In this document: piece by piece, positions 25,115 to 34,055 of the stretch
Numbering within the stretch: the stretch's first letter is position 1
Layout of the letters: the number at the start of each line of letters is the position of its first letter
NCBI GenBank assembly: GCA_039588215.1
Contig: JBDHAD010000026.1
Coordinates: 24,719 to 88,718, forward strand
Origin: JBDHAC01 sp039588215
GTDB lineage: Bacteria > Gemmatimonadota > Gemmatimonadetes > Palauibacterales > Palauibacteraceae
Reading direction: 5' to 3'
DNA length: 64,000 nucleotides
Translations under genes and position numbers: made by a program
Notes under the pieces: generated by a model
What the model saw: only the letters and a program-made list of their open reading frames with translations
The model's database searches: none
Told to the model about the DNA's origin: nothing

Positions 25115-26098
25115 ATGGGAGTAACGCAGCCTCGAATCCGCGCGCGCCAATCCATCGGCGGGCTGCTCATCGCTCTGGCCTTCGCGGGGTGCGAGGTCGA
25201 TCAGGTCGAGTTCCGCCCGCCGGTCGACGAAGGCACACATGCGGTGCAGGGTGCCGAGCTCTACTACAAGACGGTCGGCGTGGGGGAGCCGATCGTCGTG
25301 GTGCACGGCGGACCGGGCTTCGAGCACTCGTACTTGCTCCCGGGTTTGGAGCCACTGGGACAGACCTTCCGCCTCGTCCTGTACGATCAGCGCGGGTTGG
25401 GCCGCTCGACCGGCGATCTCCAGCCCGCTTCCATATCGATGGACCGCTACATCGCGGATCTGGATGCCATGCGGGAGCTGGCCGGCGTCGAGCGGGTGAA
25501 CATCCTCGCGCACTCGTGGGGCAGTCTGGTCGCCATGATGTACGCGCTCGAGCATCCGGATCGGCTCAATGCCTTGATTCTCATGAGCCCGGTAGAGCCA
25601 GGGCAGAGATACGCGGCGGAGGCCCAGGCGAACCAGCAGGCCCGCCGCTCACCGGAAGACGCTGCGGCGATCGACTCGCTCGTTCGCTCGCCGGGCTTCG
25701 AGCGGGGCGACCCCGAAACGATGAGCCGGATCCTGTACCACGTGTTCCGCAGCACATTCGCGGACCCGGTGGATGCGGACGCCCTGCGGCTGGCCTTCAC
25801 GGAGCGGACGGCGAAGCAAGGCCGGGAGGTGTCGGCGCTCCTCATGGAGCCGCTGGCGACCCTGGATCTCTGGGACAAGCTGGCAGAGGTGACGGCGCCG
25901 GTCTTGATCGTACACGGGGATCAGGATCCGACCCCGATCGAGATGGCGGAAGAGATGAGTGAGCGACTGCCGAACGCTAGACTGGAAGTCCTGAGCGATG
26001 TGGGTCACTTCCCGTTCGTCGAAGCCCCGGGCCTCCTGTTCGGAGCGATCCAGCGGTTCCTCGAGGACGAAACGCGCGGCCCGGGGGCTCCCGACTAG
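25115..26098 (+). CDS. Alpha/beta hydrolase lipoprotein, proline iminopeptidase-like
   Basis: 327 residues. The N-terminus has a hydrophobic segment and lipobox (LIALAFAGC), so it is probably anchored outside the inner membrane. The hydrolase domain has the oxyanion motif HGGPGFEHSYLLPGL, LYDQRGLGRST, the nucleophile elbow AHSWGS, the acid in HGDQDPTP and the histidine in VGHFPF. HGGPG and DQRG-GRS are the marks of the S33 proline iminopeptidase group. It would release N-terminal proline from peptides or act on other small amides or esters. Ends 9 bp from the convergent mazG gene. Confidence 0.87.
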   Translation: MGVTQPRIRARQSIGGLLIALAFAGCEVDQVEFRPPVDEGTHAVQGAELYYKTVGVGEPIVVVHGGPGFEHSYLLPGLEPLGQTFRLVLYDQRGLGRSTGDLQPASISMDRYIADLDAMRELAGVERVNILAHSWGSLVAMMYALEHPDRLNALILMSPVEPGQRYAAEAQANQQARRSPEDAAAIDSLVRSPGFERGDPETMSRILYHVFRSTFADPVDADALRLAFTERTAKQGREVSALLMEPLATLDLWDKLAEVTAPVLIVHGDQDPTPIEMAEEMSERLPNARLEVLSDVGHFPFVEAPGLLFGAIQRFLEDETRGPGAPD

Positions 26099-26107
26099 AG
26101 CGGCCTG

Positions 26108-26995
26108 CTAACCCCGTGCTTCGGCGCGCTTGGCCTCATCCCAGAGCTCGTCGAGCTCCTCCAGAGAAGCGGATTGCCACTCGAGCCCACCCTCGAGCCC
26201 CAGTTCCACCATCGCTCGACAGCGGCATTCGAACTTGCGCACGGCCCCCACCAGCGCGTTCGAAGGATGGGTGCCGGCCAAGCGCGCCGCATTGACGACC
26301 GCAAACAAGAGATCTCCGATTTCCTCTTCCACGCGCTCGATGCCCCGTTTCAGCGTGGGGTTCTGGGCACGAGCCGCGATCGCCGCCTCCAGCTCGGCAG
26401 TCTCCTCCCGCACCTTCGAGAGCGGTCCCGACACGTCCGGCCAGTCGAATCCGAATGCGGCCATGCGTTCCTGGACCCTCATCGCCCGACTCAACGGCTC
26501 GAGCCCGGGCGGGACGCCTTCGAACGGATCGTCATCACCCGCCCTCGACACGCGCTCGTGAGCCTTCATCGCCTCCCAATCCGGGGGACCCTCGGCGTCG
26601 CCGTATACGTGAGGGTGGCGCGCCTCCATCTTCGCCTCGAGCCGCTCGACGACATCTCTCGCGTCGAACGACCCGCGCTCCTCGGCGAGCGCGATTTGAA
26701 ACGCTACGTTGAGGAGGAGGTCGCCGAGCTCGGCGGCCAACGCGCTATCGTCTCCGGCAGAGATCGCCTCTGCAACTTCGTGTGCCTCTTCGAGTAGATA
26801 CGGGCGCAGACTCTGTGGATCCTGTCGGGCATCCCAAGGACACCGCTCCCGAAGAAAGCGGACGAGCGCGACGGCACGCCCGAGAGACGCGTCAGTCTCG
26901 CGGCTACACGCCTGGTGTGCCGGTCCGGAGAGGTCGTGAGGATCGTGCAATCGCGCTTGCCCCTTGGGGGTGATCGAGCCGAGAACGTACACCAC
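26108..26995 (-). CDS. mazG: Nucleoside triphosphate pyrophosphohydrolase MazG
   Basis: Two tandem MazG domains: the first with RERCPWDARQDPQSLRPYLLEEAHEVAEAI and AELGDLLLNVAFQIALAEE, the second with KVREETAELEAAI and VEEEIGDLLFAVVNAARL, in which the EExxE and ExxD metal-binding helices are visible. It hydrolyses NTPs to NMP and pyrophosphate, cleaning the nucleotide pool. The family N-terminus normally starts just before the TDASLGRAVALVRFLRERCPWD segment, but no ATG, GTG or TTG is there; the nearest are TTG at 26950 and GTG at 26995. The GTG is used here; the true start may be non-AUG. Confidence 0.9.
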   Translation of the reverse strand: MVYVLGSITPKGQARLHDPHDLSGPAHQACSRETDASLGRAVALVRFLRERCPWDARQDPQSLRPYLLEEAHEVAEAISAGDDSALAAELGDLLLNVAFQIALAEERGSFDARDVVERLEAKMEARHPHVYGDAEGPPDWEAMKAHERVSRAGDDDPFEGVPPGLEPLSRAMRVQERMAAFGFDWPDVSGPLSKVREETAELEAAIAARAQNPTLKRGIERVEEEIGDLLFAVVNAARLAGTHPSNALVGAVRKFECRCRAMVELGLEGGLEWQSASLEELDELWDEAKRAEARG

Positions 26996-27087
26996 GGCTG
27001 CCGGTTTTCCAACGGCGCAGGACCAGGGGGAGCCAGCGAAGTGACCGATGCGATGGGATCGGGTGGGCGGATGAAAGGGGCCACGGC

Positions 27088-28269
27088 TTGAGACACGCCA
27101 TTCCAGACAGACCGGGTCGTAATGCCTGGCTGGAAGTTGATCTCGGCGCGCTGCGCAGAAACGCGGAGCGCCTGGGGGCGATGGTAGAGCCTGCGCGGCT
27201 CCTGCCCATGATCAAAGCGGATGCCTACGGCCTGGGTGCGATCGCCGTTGCGGAGGCACTGAGGGCCATGGACCCGTATGGATACGGAGTAGCAACGGCA
27301 AACGAAGGCGCGTCGCTACGGGCCGCGGGCTTCACGGAGCGGATCGTCGTGTTCACTCCGTCTTCGCCGGCCGATCCTTCGACGCTGATCGAAGAGGGAC
27401 TTCAGCCGGTCGTCATGAGCCTGGCGTCGCTGCGTCGGTTCGCCGAAGCGGCTCGTGTGGTGGGGGCCGTGCTCCCCGTACACCTGGAGGTCGACACCGG
27501 GATCGGCCGCGCCGGACTCCCGTGGGAGGAAGCGGAGCACTGGAGCCCAGAGGTAGCGGCAGTCTTGCGTGAAGGCGGTCTGAGTCTGGAGAGCACCTTC
27601 TCTCATTTCCACTCGGCCGATGTGGATGACGCCGCGACGCGCGATCAACTTTCTCGGTTTGAAACCGCCCTCGCCACGTTGCGAGCGGCGGGTGTCGAAC
27701 CGGGCGTACTCCACATGGCGAACAGCGCTGCGGCGTTGGCTGATGCGTCGTATCATCTGGACCTCGTCAGACCCGGTCTCTATCTGTTTGGCGGTGGGAG
27801 GGGGCTGGCCGGCGGAGGGCTTCCGCCCTCCGAGCCCGTGGCCCGGGTGCGTGCGCGAGTGCTGGAGGTGCGTGAGGTCCAGGCCGGAACGACCGTGAGC
27901 TACGGAGCGACCTTCGTGACCCGGCGCCCGAGCCGCATCGCTACGCTCGGGATCGGGTACGCGGATGGATTACCGCACGGGGCGTCGAACCGGGGTGGCG
28001 CACTTGTCGGCGGAGAGCGTGTGCCGATTCGCGGCGCGGTGTGTATGGATATCACGGTCGTGGACGTTACCGGGATGGACGACGTCGACGCCGGGGCGGT
28101 GGCGACACTCCTGGGCCGTGAGGGCGGGGCGGAGATCACACTCGCGGAGTTGGCTGAAGCGGACGGCACGATCGAGTACGAGGTGTTGACGGGATTCGGG
28201 AGAGGATTGCCCCGGGTGAATATGGACAGCGAATCGGCACAGACGGAGAGCCTGGCGCATGCCGAGTGA
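27088..28269 (+). CDS. alr: Alanine racemase
   Basis: 393 residues from TTG, with AAAGGGG about 8 nt upstream. The PLP lysine is K43 in MIKADAYGLGA, the substrate region HMANSAAAL and the catalytic tyrosine in SYGATFVTRRPSRIATLGIGYADGLP follow, and the C-terminal beta domain holds RGAVCMDITVVDVT. It converts L-alanine to D-alanine for peptidoglycan. First gene of a coupled run: its end overlaps cdd by 11 bp, and cdd, the lipoprotein and the barrel overlap by 4 bp each. Confidence 0.95.
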   Translation: MRHAIPDRPGRNAWLEVDLGALRRNAERLGAMVEPARLLPMIKADAYGLGAIAVAEALRAMDPYGYGVATANEGASLRAAGFTERIVVFTPSSPADPSTLIEEGLQPVVMSLASLRRFAEAARVVGAVLPVHLEVDTGIGRAGLPWEEAEHWSPEVAAVLREGGLSLESTFSHFHSADVDDAATRDQLSRFETALATLRAAGVEPGVLHMANSAAALADASYHLDLVRPGLYLFGGGRGLAGGGLPPSEPVARVRARVLEVREVQAGTTVSYGATFVTRRPSRIATLGIGYADGLPHGASNRGGALVGGERVPIRGAVCMDITVVDVTGMDDVDAGAVATLLGREGGAEITLAELAEADGTIEYEVLTGFGRGLPRVNMDSESAQTESLAHAE

Positions 28270-28681
28270 GGCAAACGACGGCAGCCTGCGGGCGCTGGCC
28301 CTCGGGGCCATGGAAAGCGCGTATGCTCCGTACTCGGCCTTCCAGGTTGGTGCCGCGCTGGAGACGACGGACGGGCGCCGCTTCATAGGTTGCAACATCG
28401 AGAACGCATCCTTCCCGGTAACGATCTGCGCGGAGCGAGTGGCGCTCGGGGCCGCGATCGTGCACGGTGCGACCCAGTTCCGTCGGATTGCGGTAGCATC
28501 GACCGGACCCGAGCCGGCGTCACCGTGCGGCATGTGCCGTCAGGCACTGGCCGAATTCGGACTCGATCTCGAGGTCATTTGTCTGACGCCGGAGGGTGTA
28601 GAGAAACGCTGGACCCTCGGCGAGCTCCTGCCGGATAACTTCCGGCTCCGCCCACGGCCCGAGGCCGACGGCCGAGGATGA
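28259..28681 (+). CDS. cdd: Cytidine deaminase
   Basis: 140 residues of the homotetrameric class. The zinc ligands and catalytic base are C57-A-E59 in TICAERVAL and C90/C93 in PCGMC; the N-terminal AYAPYSAFQVGAAL and CNIENASF match the family. It deaminates cytidine and deoxycytidine in pyrimidine salvage. The start ATG lies inside the last codons of alr, and the stop overlaps the next ATG (ATGA). Together with adenosine deaminase at 48.5 kb it suggests nucleoside salvage. Confidence 0.94.
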   Translation: MPSEANDGSLRALALGAMESAYAPYSAFQVGAALETTDGRRFIGCNIENASFPVTICAERVALGAAIVHGATQFRRIAVASTGPEPASPCGMCRQALAEFGLDLEVICLTPEGVEKRWTLGELLPDNFRLRPRPEADGRG

Positions 28682-29979
28682 GCGATATGCCCCGTTTCGT
28701 GCCGAATCGGCGTTTCCTGGCGGTCGGACGTTTCGCGGCGGTCGGACGATCGGCGGCCATGCTCGTAGTGGCCTCGGCGGTCATGCTCGCCTGCACCGAG
28801 GATCCGCTCGGGAACCTCGACAGCGGGACCGCGCCGGGCGTGACGTCACCGACGACGGAATTCAGGCTCTCGGTCGAGAATCTGCCGACTTGGCGGGACA
28901 CCACGGTGAGTGGGTTCACTCTTCGGAGTGCAGCGGGCTTCATCCTGCTGGCTGATCAACCCACGCTGCAGTCGCGGAGCCTGAACAGCATCAACGTTCC
29001 CGACACGCTGACGACGATCGCCGACACGTTGCCGGTGGAGCGCTTCGAGAGCGCGAGCATCCGGATCGCGATCGACACCACGAGCTCCGTCTTCGCGACC
29101 CTCCCTCTCACCGTCCGGCTCGTCTCATTGACCCAGGGGTTCGAGTCGGACGAGGCGAACTGGACCCAAGCCGCCGAGGGACGTTCCTGGATGACGCCCG
29201 GAGGCGACCTTGGGGCCGAGCTGTCGTCGGTAGAGATGACCGAGGTCAGCGACAGCCTGATCTTCGAGTTTCAAGTGCCGGTGGACTCGCTTCTCAAGTC
29301 CTGGCAGGCTCAGGATGGCGATCCTGGGTTCGCGCTCGTGCTCGAGGGACCGGGCTCGCAGATCCTGATCCGGGCGGTCTCGTTGCGCGTCGAAGCCCTC
29401 CTGGAAGGTCGCGAGGTCCCGATCGACCAGGAGCTGATATCCAACGTGCGCACGTTCATCACCAATCCAGAGCCACCGGCGGAAGGTCTCGCACTCCGGG
29501 TGGCAGGGCTGCCGGCCTCGCGCTTCTACGTCACGTTCGACCCGCCCGACAGCCTCGGTGGGGTTCCCCTCCTCGGGTCCGTAGTCAACCACGCGGAGTT
29601 GGTCTTCCACCCGCTGCCGCCGCCCGCGGAACCGTACGTCATGGAGCGGAACGTCGCCGTTCGGCCCGTGACATTGCTCGCCGATCCGTTCGAGTTCGGC
29701 GCCAAGACGCCCATCGGATCCACACCCGCCGCATTCACCGTGCTCGAGCCCGACTCACTCGCGGTGGGCGAGCTGTTCAGGGTCGATGTGACGGTTCTCG
29801 TGGCTAACGCCCTGTTCGTCGAAGCGGACTCGATCGGCCAGGTAAGGGTGGGGCTGCGAGCCGAGCCCGATGGCCAGACAGTCGGGTTCTGGGAGTTCGG
29901 GTCGGTAGAAGCGATCGCGGGGCTTCGCCCCGAGCTCGTCATCATCCTCACCCCTCCCCCAAGATTCGGAGTGCCATGA
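28678..29979 (+). CDS. Large lipoprotein paired with an outer-membrane barrel
   Basis: 433 residues. A positively charged start with a short repeat (AVGRFAAVGRSAAM) is followed by a hydrophobic segment and lipobox (VMLACTED). The mature part is beta-rich with no motif that I recognise; its segments (FRLSVENLPTWRDTTVSGF, LPVERFESASIRIAIDTTSS, YVMERNVAVRPVTLLADPF) suggest jelly-roll or Ig-like domains. It is coupled by 4-bp overlaps to cdd upstream and to the barrel gene downstream, so the lipoprotein and barrel probably form an envelope complex. Confidence 0.8.
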   Translation: MSDMPRFVPNRRFLAVGRFAAVGRSAAMLVVASAVMLACTEDPLGNLDSGTAPGVTSPTTEFRLSVENLPTWRDTTVSGFTLRSAAGFILLADQPTLQSRSLNSINVPDTLTTIADTLPVERFESASIRIAIDTTSSVFATLPLTVRLVSLTQGFESDEANWTQAAEGRSWMTPGGDLGAELSSVEMTEVSDSLIFEFQVPVDSLLKSWQAQDGDPGFALVLEGPGSQILIRAVSLRVEALLEGREVPIDQELISNVRTFITNPEPPAEGLALRVAGLPASRFYVTFDPPDSLGGVPLLGSVVNHAELVFHPLPPPAEPYVMERNVAVRPVTLLADPFEFGAKTPIGSTPAAFTVLEPDSLAVGELFRVDVTVLVANALFVEADSIGQVRVGLRAEPDGQTVGFWEFGSVEAIAGLRPELVIILTPPPRFGVP

Positions 29980-31202
29980 TGCGCTTCCTGATGACCGGAC
30001 CCACGAAGGGGCGCTCCGTCCGGATTCCCGGCCGCGGTCATCCCCGGGTCGCAGGCTGCGCGTGCGCGGCACTGTTGCTGGTCGCAGCTCCGGTGTGGGG
30101 TCAGGTGCCGGCGACGGCGGTGGGTCTCGGGTACCCGGTGGCACCGATCGATGCACGCGCCGCCGCTCTCGGGTCGACGGGGATCGGTTTGCTTTTCGGT
30201 ACGTACAGCCTGCGCAACCCGGCCGACCTGTCGGAGCACCGGCGACCGGGGTTCGGACTCGCGCTCCTCGCCGAGGATGTCGACGTCAAGGGTGGAGCCG
30301 TACCGATCGATACGGGACGGGAGCGCTTCACGGTGATCCGCGCCATCGTCCCGTTCGCGGGCTGGACGGCGAGTCTCGGCTTTGGTGGCGAGCTGGATCA
30401 GGATTGGAGCGCGCGCTTCACCGATACGCTGGTGTTGAGCAATGGACGGGTGCCGTTCGAGGAGGTCCGGGAGCACGACGGGGGTCTGAGCGCGATTGAC
30501 TTCTCGCTCGCTCGCCGACTGGGTCCACTCTCCGTCGGCGCGACCGCGCAGCGGCTCAGCGGATCTCTGCGGCAGACGCTCATCCGAAGATTCGACAATC
30601 CCCTGGAGGGAGCGCCGACGCTGACCAACGCCGGCGGAACTCAGAGGATCAGGTACGAGGCGTGGCGTTTCAAGACCGGCGCCTCACTCAACATCGCGGG
30701 TCGCTTTCTGGTCTCCGGGGCCGTGGGCTTCACCGGCGATCTGACGGCCGAGCCGCAGGACTCGGCACGTTCATCGGTGCTCTTCGACCTGCCGACCACA
30801 GTCGAGCTCGGGGCTAGCGTGCTTGTGGCCGACAGCGTCGTCCTGACTGCAGGGGGTGGTTGGGCCGGTTGGTCGTCGGTCGAGGGCCTGGAGGAGTTTC
30901 AGCCGGGTCTGCGCACGCACGACACGAAATGGGGAGGGGTCGGGCTCGAGTACCGTAGCGCCCGATTCCTCGGCTTCGGCGTCCCCTTACGGATCGGAGC
31001 CCGCCGCGCCGAGCTTCCGTTCAGCTTCGGCGACAATCCGGTGGACGAAACCGCGTTCTCCGCGGGCGCCGGGTTCGTCTTCCGGGGGGGAGTCGCCGAG
31101 CTCAACCTCGCGTTCGAGTTCGGTGACCGGGGAAGCTTCGCGGATGACGGACTGGAGGAGTCGTTCCGTCGCCTGACGGCGTCTTTCACGTTGCGTCAGT
31201 AG
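29976..31202 (+). CDS. Outer-membrane beta-barrel protein (PorV/FadL-like shape)
   Basis: 408 residues with a signal peptide (CACAALLLVAAPVWGQ) and an N-terminal stretch AAALGSTGIGLLFGTYSLRNPADLSE that resembles the start of PorV/UPF0164-type barrels. About 14 amphipathic strands follow and the protein ends ASFTLRQ. The ATG overlaps the stop of the lipoprotein (ATGA). Together with that lipoprotein it could form a transport or anchoring pair. Which ligand it handles is unknown. It ends 18 bp from the convergent hydrolase gene. Confidence 0.78.
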   Translation: MMRFLMTGPTKGRSVRIPGRGHPRVAGCACAALLLVAAPVWGQVPATAVGLGYPVAPIDARAAALGSTGIGLLFGTYSLRNPADLSEHRRPGFGLALLAEDVDVKGGAVPIDTGRERFTVIRAIVPFAGWTASLGFGGELDQDWSARFTDTLVLSNGRVPFEEVREHDGGLSAIDFSLARRLGPLSVGATAQRLSGSLRQTLIRRFDNPLEGAPTLTNAGGTQRIRYEAWRFKTGASLNIAGRFLVSGAVGFTGDLTAEPQDSARSSVLFDLPTTVELGASVLVADSVVLTAGGGWAGWSSVEGLEEFQPGLRTHDTKWGGVGLEYRSARFLGFGVPLRIGARRAELPFSFGDNPVDETAFSAGAGFVFRGGVAELNLAFEFGDRGSFADDGLEESFRRLTASFTLRQ

Positions 31203-31220
31203 CGCCAGGCCCCCGTTAGT

Positions 31221-31994
31221 TCACCCCTCCGTCGGGTTTTCCTCACCGGAACACAGTTGCCCGCGCAGCTCGGCGTATGCCTCACCCACCAGCCGGGGGA
31301 CGAGGTCCGGATGGGTCACGGGCCAGTCGTGACCCGCCTTCAGATGCTCGACGCGCACAGTCCCGGTCCTGACTCGATCCAGGTACTCCTCGTACTCACC
31401 GGGGCGATACAGACAATCGGTGCGAGACAGGTACACCACGGCACACTCGGCCGCGGGGCGGAAAGACTCATCGAACCCTCGAGTCGTGTCTCCGACGACC
31501 GGATAGATCGCGCGCGGTGTGACAACCGCGGCTCGGACGTAGTCCAGCATGATGCGCCAGGCGTACTTGATGGCGGATCGGCCTTCGCCGCCCGTGTACT
31601 CTTTGAGCTGGAGGCGGATCGCCCGACCTACGATCACGACGAACGGAACGCGAATCGGTACGGACGGGGCGCACGCGATCGCCGGTCTGGGACTCAGGAG
31701 TGCGAGAAAGCCGCCGAACGAGTGCCCGCACCACGGGGCATCCGGCGCGAACTCGCCCGCCAGGGCCTCGACCAGGGCCATGTACGCCGACACGTCCCTT
31801 GGGAGACTGCGGTGCGTGCGAAAGGAGAGATCGGGCATCACGACCCGGAAGTCGCATGCGAGACGCTCCAGTCCCGGACGGTAGTAGCGGGGGTGTGCCC
31901 CGAGACCGGGGAGAAAGACTAGCGTCTCCGAGGCCGAGCCCCGAATTTCCACCGGCACCCGAAGGCCGTCAAAGCTGAAGGTTTCGCGCTGCAC
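31221..31994 (-). CDS. Alpha/beta hydrolase
   Basis: About 257 residues: oxyanion region LVFLPGLGAHPRYYRPGLERL, nucleophile elbow CGHSFGG, acid in LSRTDCLY and the histidine in LKAGHDWPVTHP. Substrate unknown. The frame is open up to 32102, but that would overlap the miaB start on the other strand; GTG at 31994, just before the first strand, is a better start. Divergent from miaB. Confidence 0.75.
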   Translation of the reverse strand: MQRETFSFDGLRVPVEIRGSASETLVFLPGLGAHPRYYRPGLERLACDFRVVMPDLSFRTHRSLPRDVSAYMALVEALAGEFAPDAPWCGHSFGGFLALLSPRPAIACAPSVPIRVPFVVIVGRAIRLQLKEYTGGEGRSAIKYAWRIMLDYVRAAVVTPRAIYPVVGDTTRGFDESFRPAAECAVVYLSRTDCLYRPGEYEEYLDRVRTGTVRVEHLKAGHDWPVTHPDLVPRLVGEAYAELRGQLCSGEENPTEG

Positions 31995-32071
31995 CCCGGA
32001 TCCTACGAGCGAGCTGCGAACCGAGCAATCGGCGGGACGACTGAGACAGTCGCCCGCCCGAAAAGGTGAAA

Positions 32072-33505
32072 ATGTCTCGATTGGTGACCTTCCGAGAGTC
32101 AAACGCCGACGATGGGGCGAGAACGGCGAGGACGGAACACCTCCGCTCGGTTGCGGGCGGAAGTGCGGATCCCGCCGCGCATCCGCTTCCGCTCGGCCGT
32201 CGCGTCTACATCGAGACGTACGGGTGCCAGATGAACATCGGGGACACGGAGTTGATGGAGGGTTCGCTGGCGGAGCGGGGCTTCTTCCGCGTGCCCGATG
32301 CCGGGAGCGCCGATGTCATCGTCATCAACACGTGCGCGATCCGTGAGCACGCAGAGCAGCGAGTGGTCGGTCGGATTGGACAGCTCCAGCGTTTCCGGCG
32401 CACACGCCCCGACCTGATCATGGCCGTGACAGGGTGTATGGCACAGCGCCTGGGTCAGCGACTCGTGGAGGAGATAGGCGGGGTGGACCTCGTGGCGGGT
32501 CCCGATGCGTATCGGCGTCTCGCCGGAATGATCAACGCGATACAACACGGGGCGCTCGAACGCGGGCAAACGATGCTCGAGTTGGACACCGCGGAGGATT
32601 ACGAAGGCATCGAGTCCATTCGGGCCGAAGGCGTCAGCGCCTGGATCACGGTGCAGCGCGGCTGTGACCACCGGTGCACGTTCTGCATCGTTCCGTACGT
32701 TCGGGGACCCGAGAAGAACCGGCGGCCGGAGGCGATTCTCGACGAAGCGCGCCGAGCGGCGGGCAACGGGTTCACCGAGTTGGTCCTGCTCGGACAGACG
32801 GTCAACTCTTACCGCTCGGGTGATTGGGATTTCGCTCGTCTGTTACGCGAAGTCGCCCGTGTAGACGGTGTACGTCGAGTCCGCTTCACCTCGCCTCACC
32901 CGAAAGACGTGTCCGAGTCGCTCCTCGATGTGATGGCGGAGGAGGATGCCGTGTGCCGGCAGCTCCATCTTCCCGTACAGTCGGGCGCGAACCGTATCCT
33001 GAAGCGTATGGTACGCCGGTATACGGTCGAGGACTTCCTGGCCCGGGCTCGCCTGGCGAGGGTACAGGTGCCGGATCTCGCGCTCAGCACCGACGTGATC
33101 GTGGGCTTCCCGGGCGAGACGGACGACGAATTCGAGGCCACGCTCGAGCTGATGCGCGAAATGCGATTTGATGACGCTTACCTCTACAGGTACTCCGCCC
33201 GTGAGGGTACGCCCGCGACCCGCCTCCCGGCCGACGACTCCATCCGAGAGGAGGTGGCCTCCGCTCGCCTGGAGCGTCTGATCGAAGTGCAGCGGGACAT
33301 CCAGCGCGGTGTGAACGAGGCAGAGGTGGGAACCGTACGGGAGGTCCTGGTGGAGCGCGACGCCCGCTCGGCGGGTGACGTTCTCGGCCGCACGGAGCAA
33401 AACAAGGTCGTGGCCTTTGCCGGCAATTCCGATCTGATCGGCGAATACGTGGATGTCCGCCTGACGGGAACGACGGGCGCGACATTCATGGGTCGTCAGA
33501 TCTGA
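32072..33505 (+). CDS. miaB: tRNA-2-methylthio-N6-dimethylallyladenosine synthase MiaB
   Basis: 477 residues. The N-terminal UPF0004 domain has the three cysteines of the auxiliary cluster (ETYGCQMN, INTCAIRE, GCMAQR), the radical-SAM domain has CDHRCTFCIVP, and a C-terminal TRAM region follows (VLVERDARSAGDVLGRTEQNK). The enzyme adds a methylthio group to i6A37 of tRNAs reading UNN codons. The N-terminus carries about 40 extra residues before the domain. The ATG at 32072 has AAGG 6 nt upstream. Its upstream region is shared with the divergent hydrolase gene. Confidence 0.95.
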   Translation: MSRLVTFRESNADDGARTARTEHLRSVAGGSADPAAHPLPLGRRVYIETYGCQMNIGDTELMEGSLAERGFFRVPDAGSADVIVINTCAIREHAEQRVVGRIGQLQRFRRTRPDLIMAVTGCMAQRLGQRLVEEIGGVDLVAGPDAYRRLAGMINAIQHGALERGQTMLELDTAEDYEGIESIRAEGVSAWITVQRGCDHRCTFCIVPYVRGPEKNRRPEAILDEARRAAGNGFTELVLLGQTVNSYRSGDWDFARLLREVARVDGVRRVRFTSPHPKDVSESLLDVMAEEDAVCRQLHLPVQSGANRILKRMVRRYTVEDFLARARLARVQVPDLALSTDVIVGFPGETDDEFEATLELMREMRFDDAYLYRYSAREGTPATRLPADDSIREEVASARLERLIEVQRDIQRGVNEAEVGTVREVLVERDARSAGDVLGRTEQNKVVAFAGNSDLIGEYVDVRLTGTTGATFMGRQI

Positions 33506-33542
33506 GCGGCCACCCTCTCCGAACACGAAAGGCCACCCAACC

Positions 33543-33866
33543 GTGCGTGCGCTTCCACGGATCGTCGCTTTTCTGGTTGCTTCCCTGCTCGCTTTCTGGT
33601 TCACCACCGAGAACGCGAACGAGATCGTGCGGATCGACCTGGTCCTGTTCCGCGTCAATGCCGCGCTGCCCATCGTCGTATTCACGTCCGTTCTGCTCGG
33701 GATGGGTGCCACGCTGATCGCCGGTTGGCGCGCTGAGAGTCGTAGAAGACGGACGCTGAGGGGTGCCCACCACGAGCGGGGGAGCGCGTCGCTCTCGCGT
33801 GCCCGCGAACCCGAGGACTGGCCCGTAAGCGACGACACTGGCCGGAAAGAAGAGGAACTGGTCTAG
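33543..33866 (+). CDS. LapA-domain (DUF1049) small membrane protein
   Basis: 107 residues from GTG: two hydrophobic segments (IVAFLVASLLAFWFTTEN and ALPIVVFTSVLLGMGATLIAGW) separated by NEIVRIDLVLFRVN, as in LapA/DUF1049 proteins, then a charged tail. These are inner-membrane proteins linked to lipopolysaccharide assembly. It lies 37 bp after miaB and is probably cotranscribed with it. Confidence 0.72.
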   Translation: MRALPRIVAFLVASLLAFWFTTENANEIVRIDLVLFRVNAALPIVVFTSVLLGMGATLIAGWRAESRRRRTLRGAHHERGSASLSRAREPEDWPVSDDTGRKEEELV

Positions 33867-33936
33867 GCCCTCCACCGCCCGAGGCATCGCCGCCACCGCT
33901 CCCTCGATTCTGCTCGCCCGTCTCCTTCCGACCAGC

Positions 33937-33970
33937 GGTGTCCCTCTGGCCAAGGGTGTCCCTGTGGCCA
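33937..33970. repeat. Imperfect 18-bp tandem repeat upstream of comEC
   Basis: GGTGTCCCTCTGGCCA (33937-33952) and GGTGTCCCTGTGGCCA (33955-33970) differ at one base, with an 18-bp period, in the 189-bp gap between the LapA-like gene and comEC. Confidence 0.75.
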
Positions 33971-34055
33971 GATGACGGCTCGTTGATCTTCCCCGCCCAT
34001 CTAGTGCCGCACTGCATGGTGGAAGGGAGGCGAGTCGACGCTGCCGCCGTTACTC

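Noticed and set aside
27402..28189. Several open frames on both strands inside alr
   Set aside because: Shadows of the alanine racemase frame; none has a ribosome binding site or domain.
30138..30154. Sigma-54-like TGGCAC-N5-GATGCA
   Set aside because: It lies inside the barrel gene's coding region with no gene start near and a mismatch in the GC/TTGC element.
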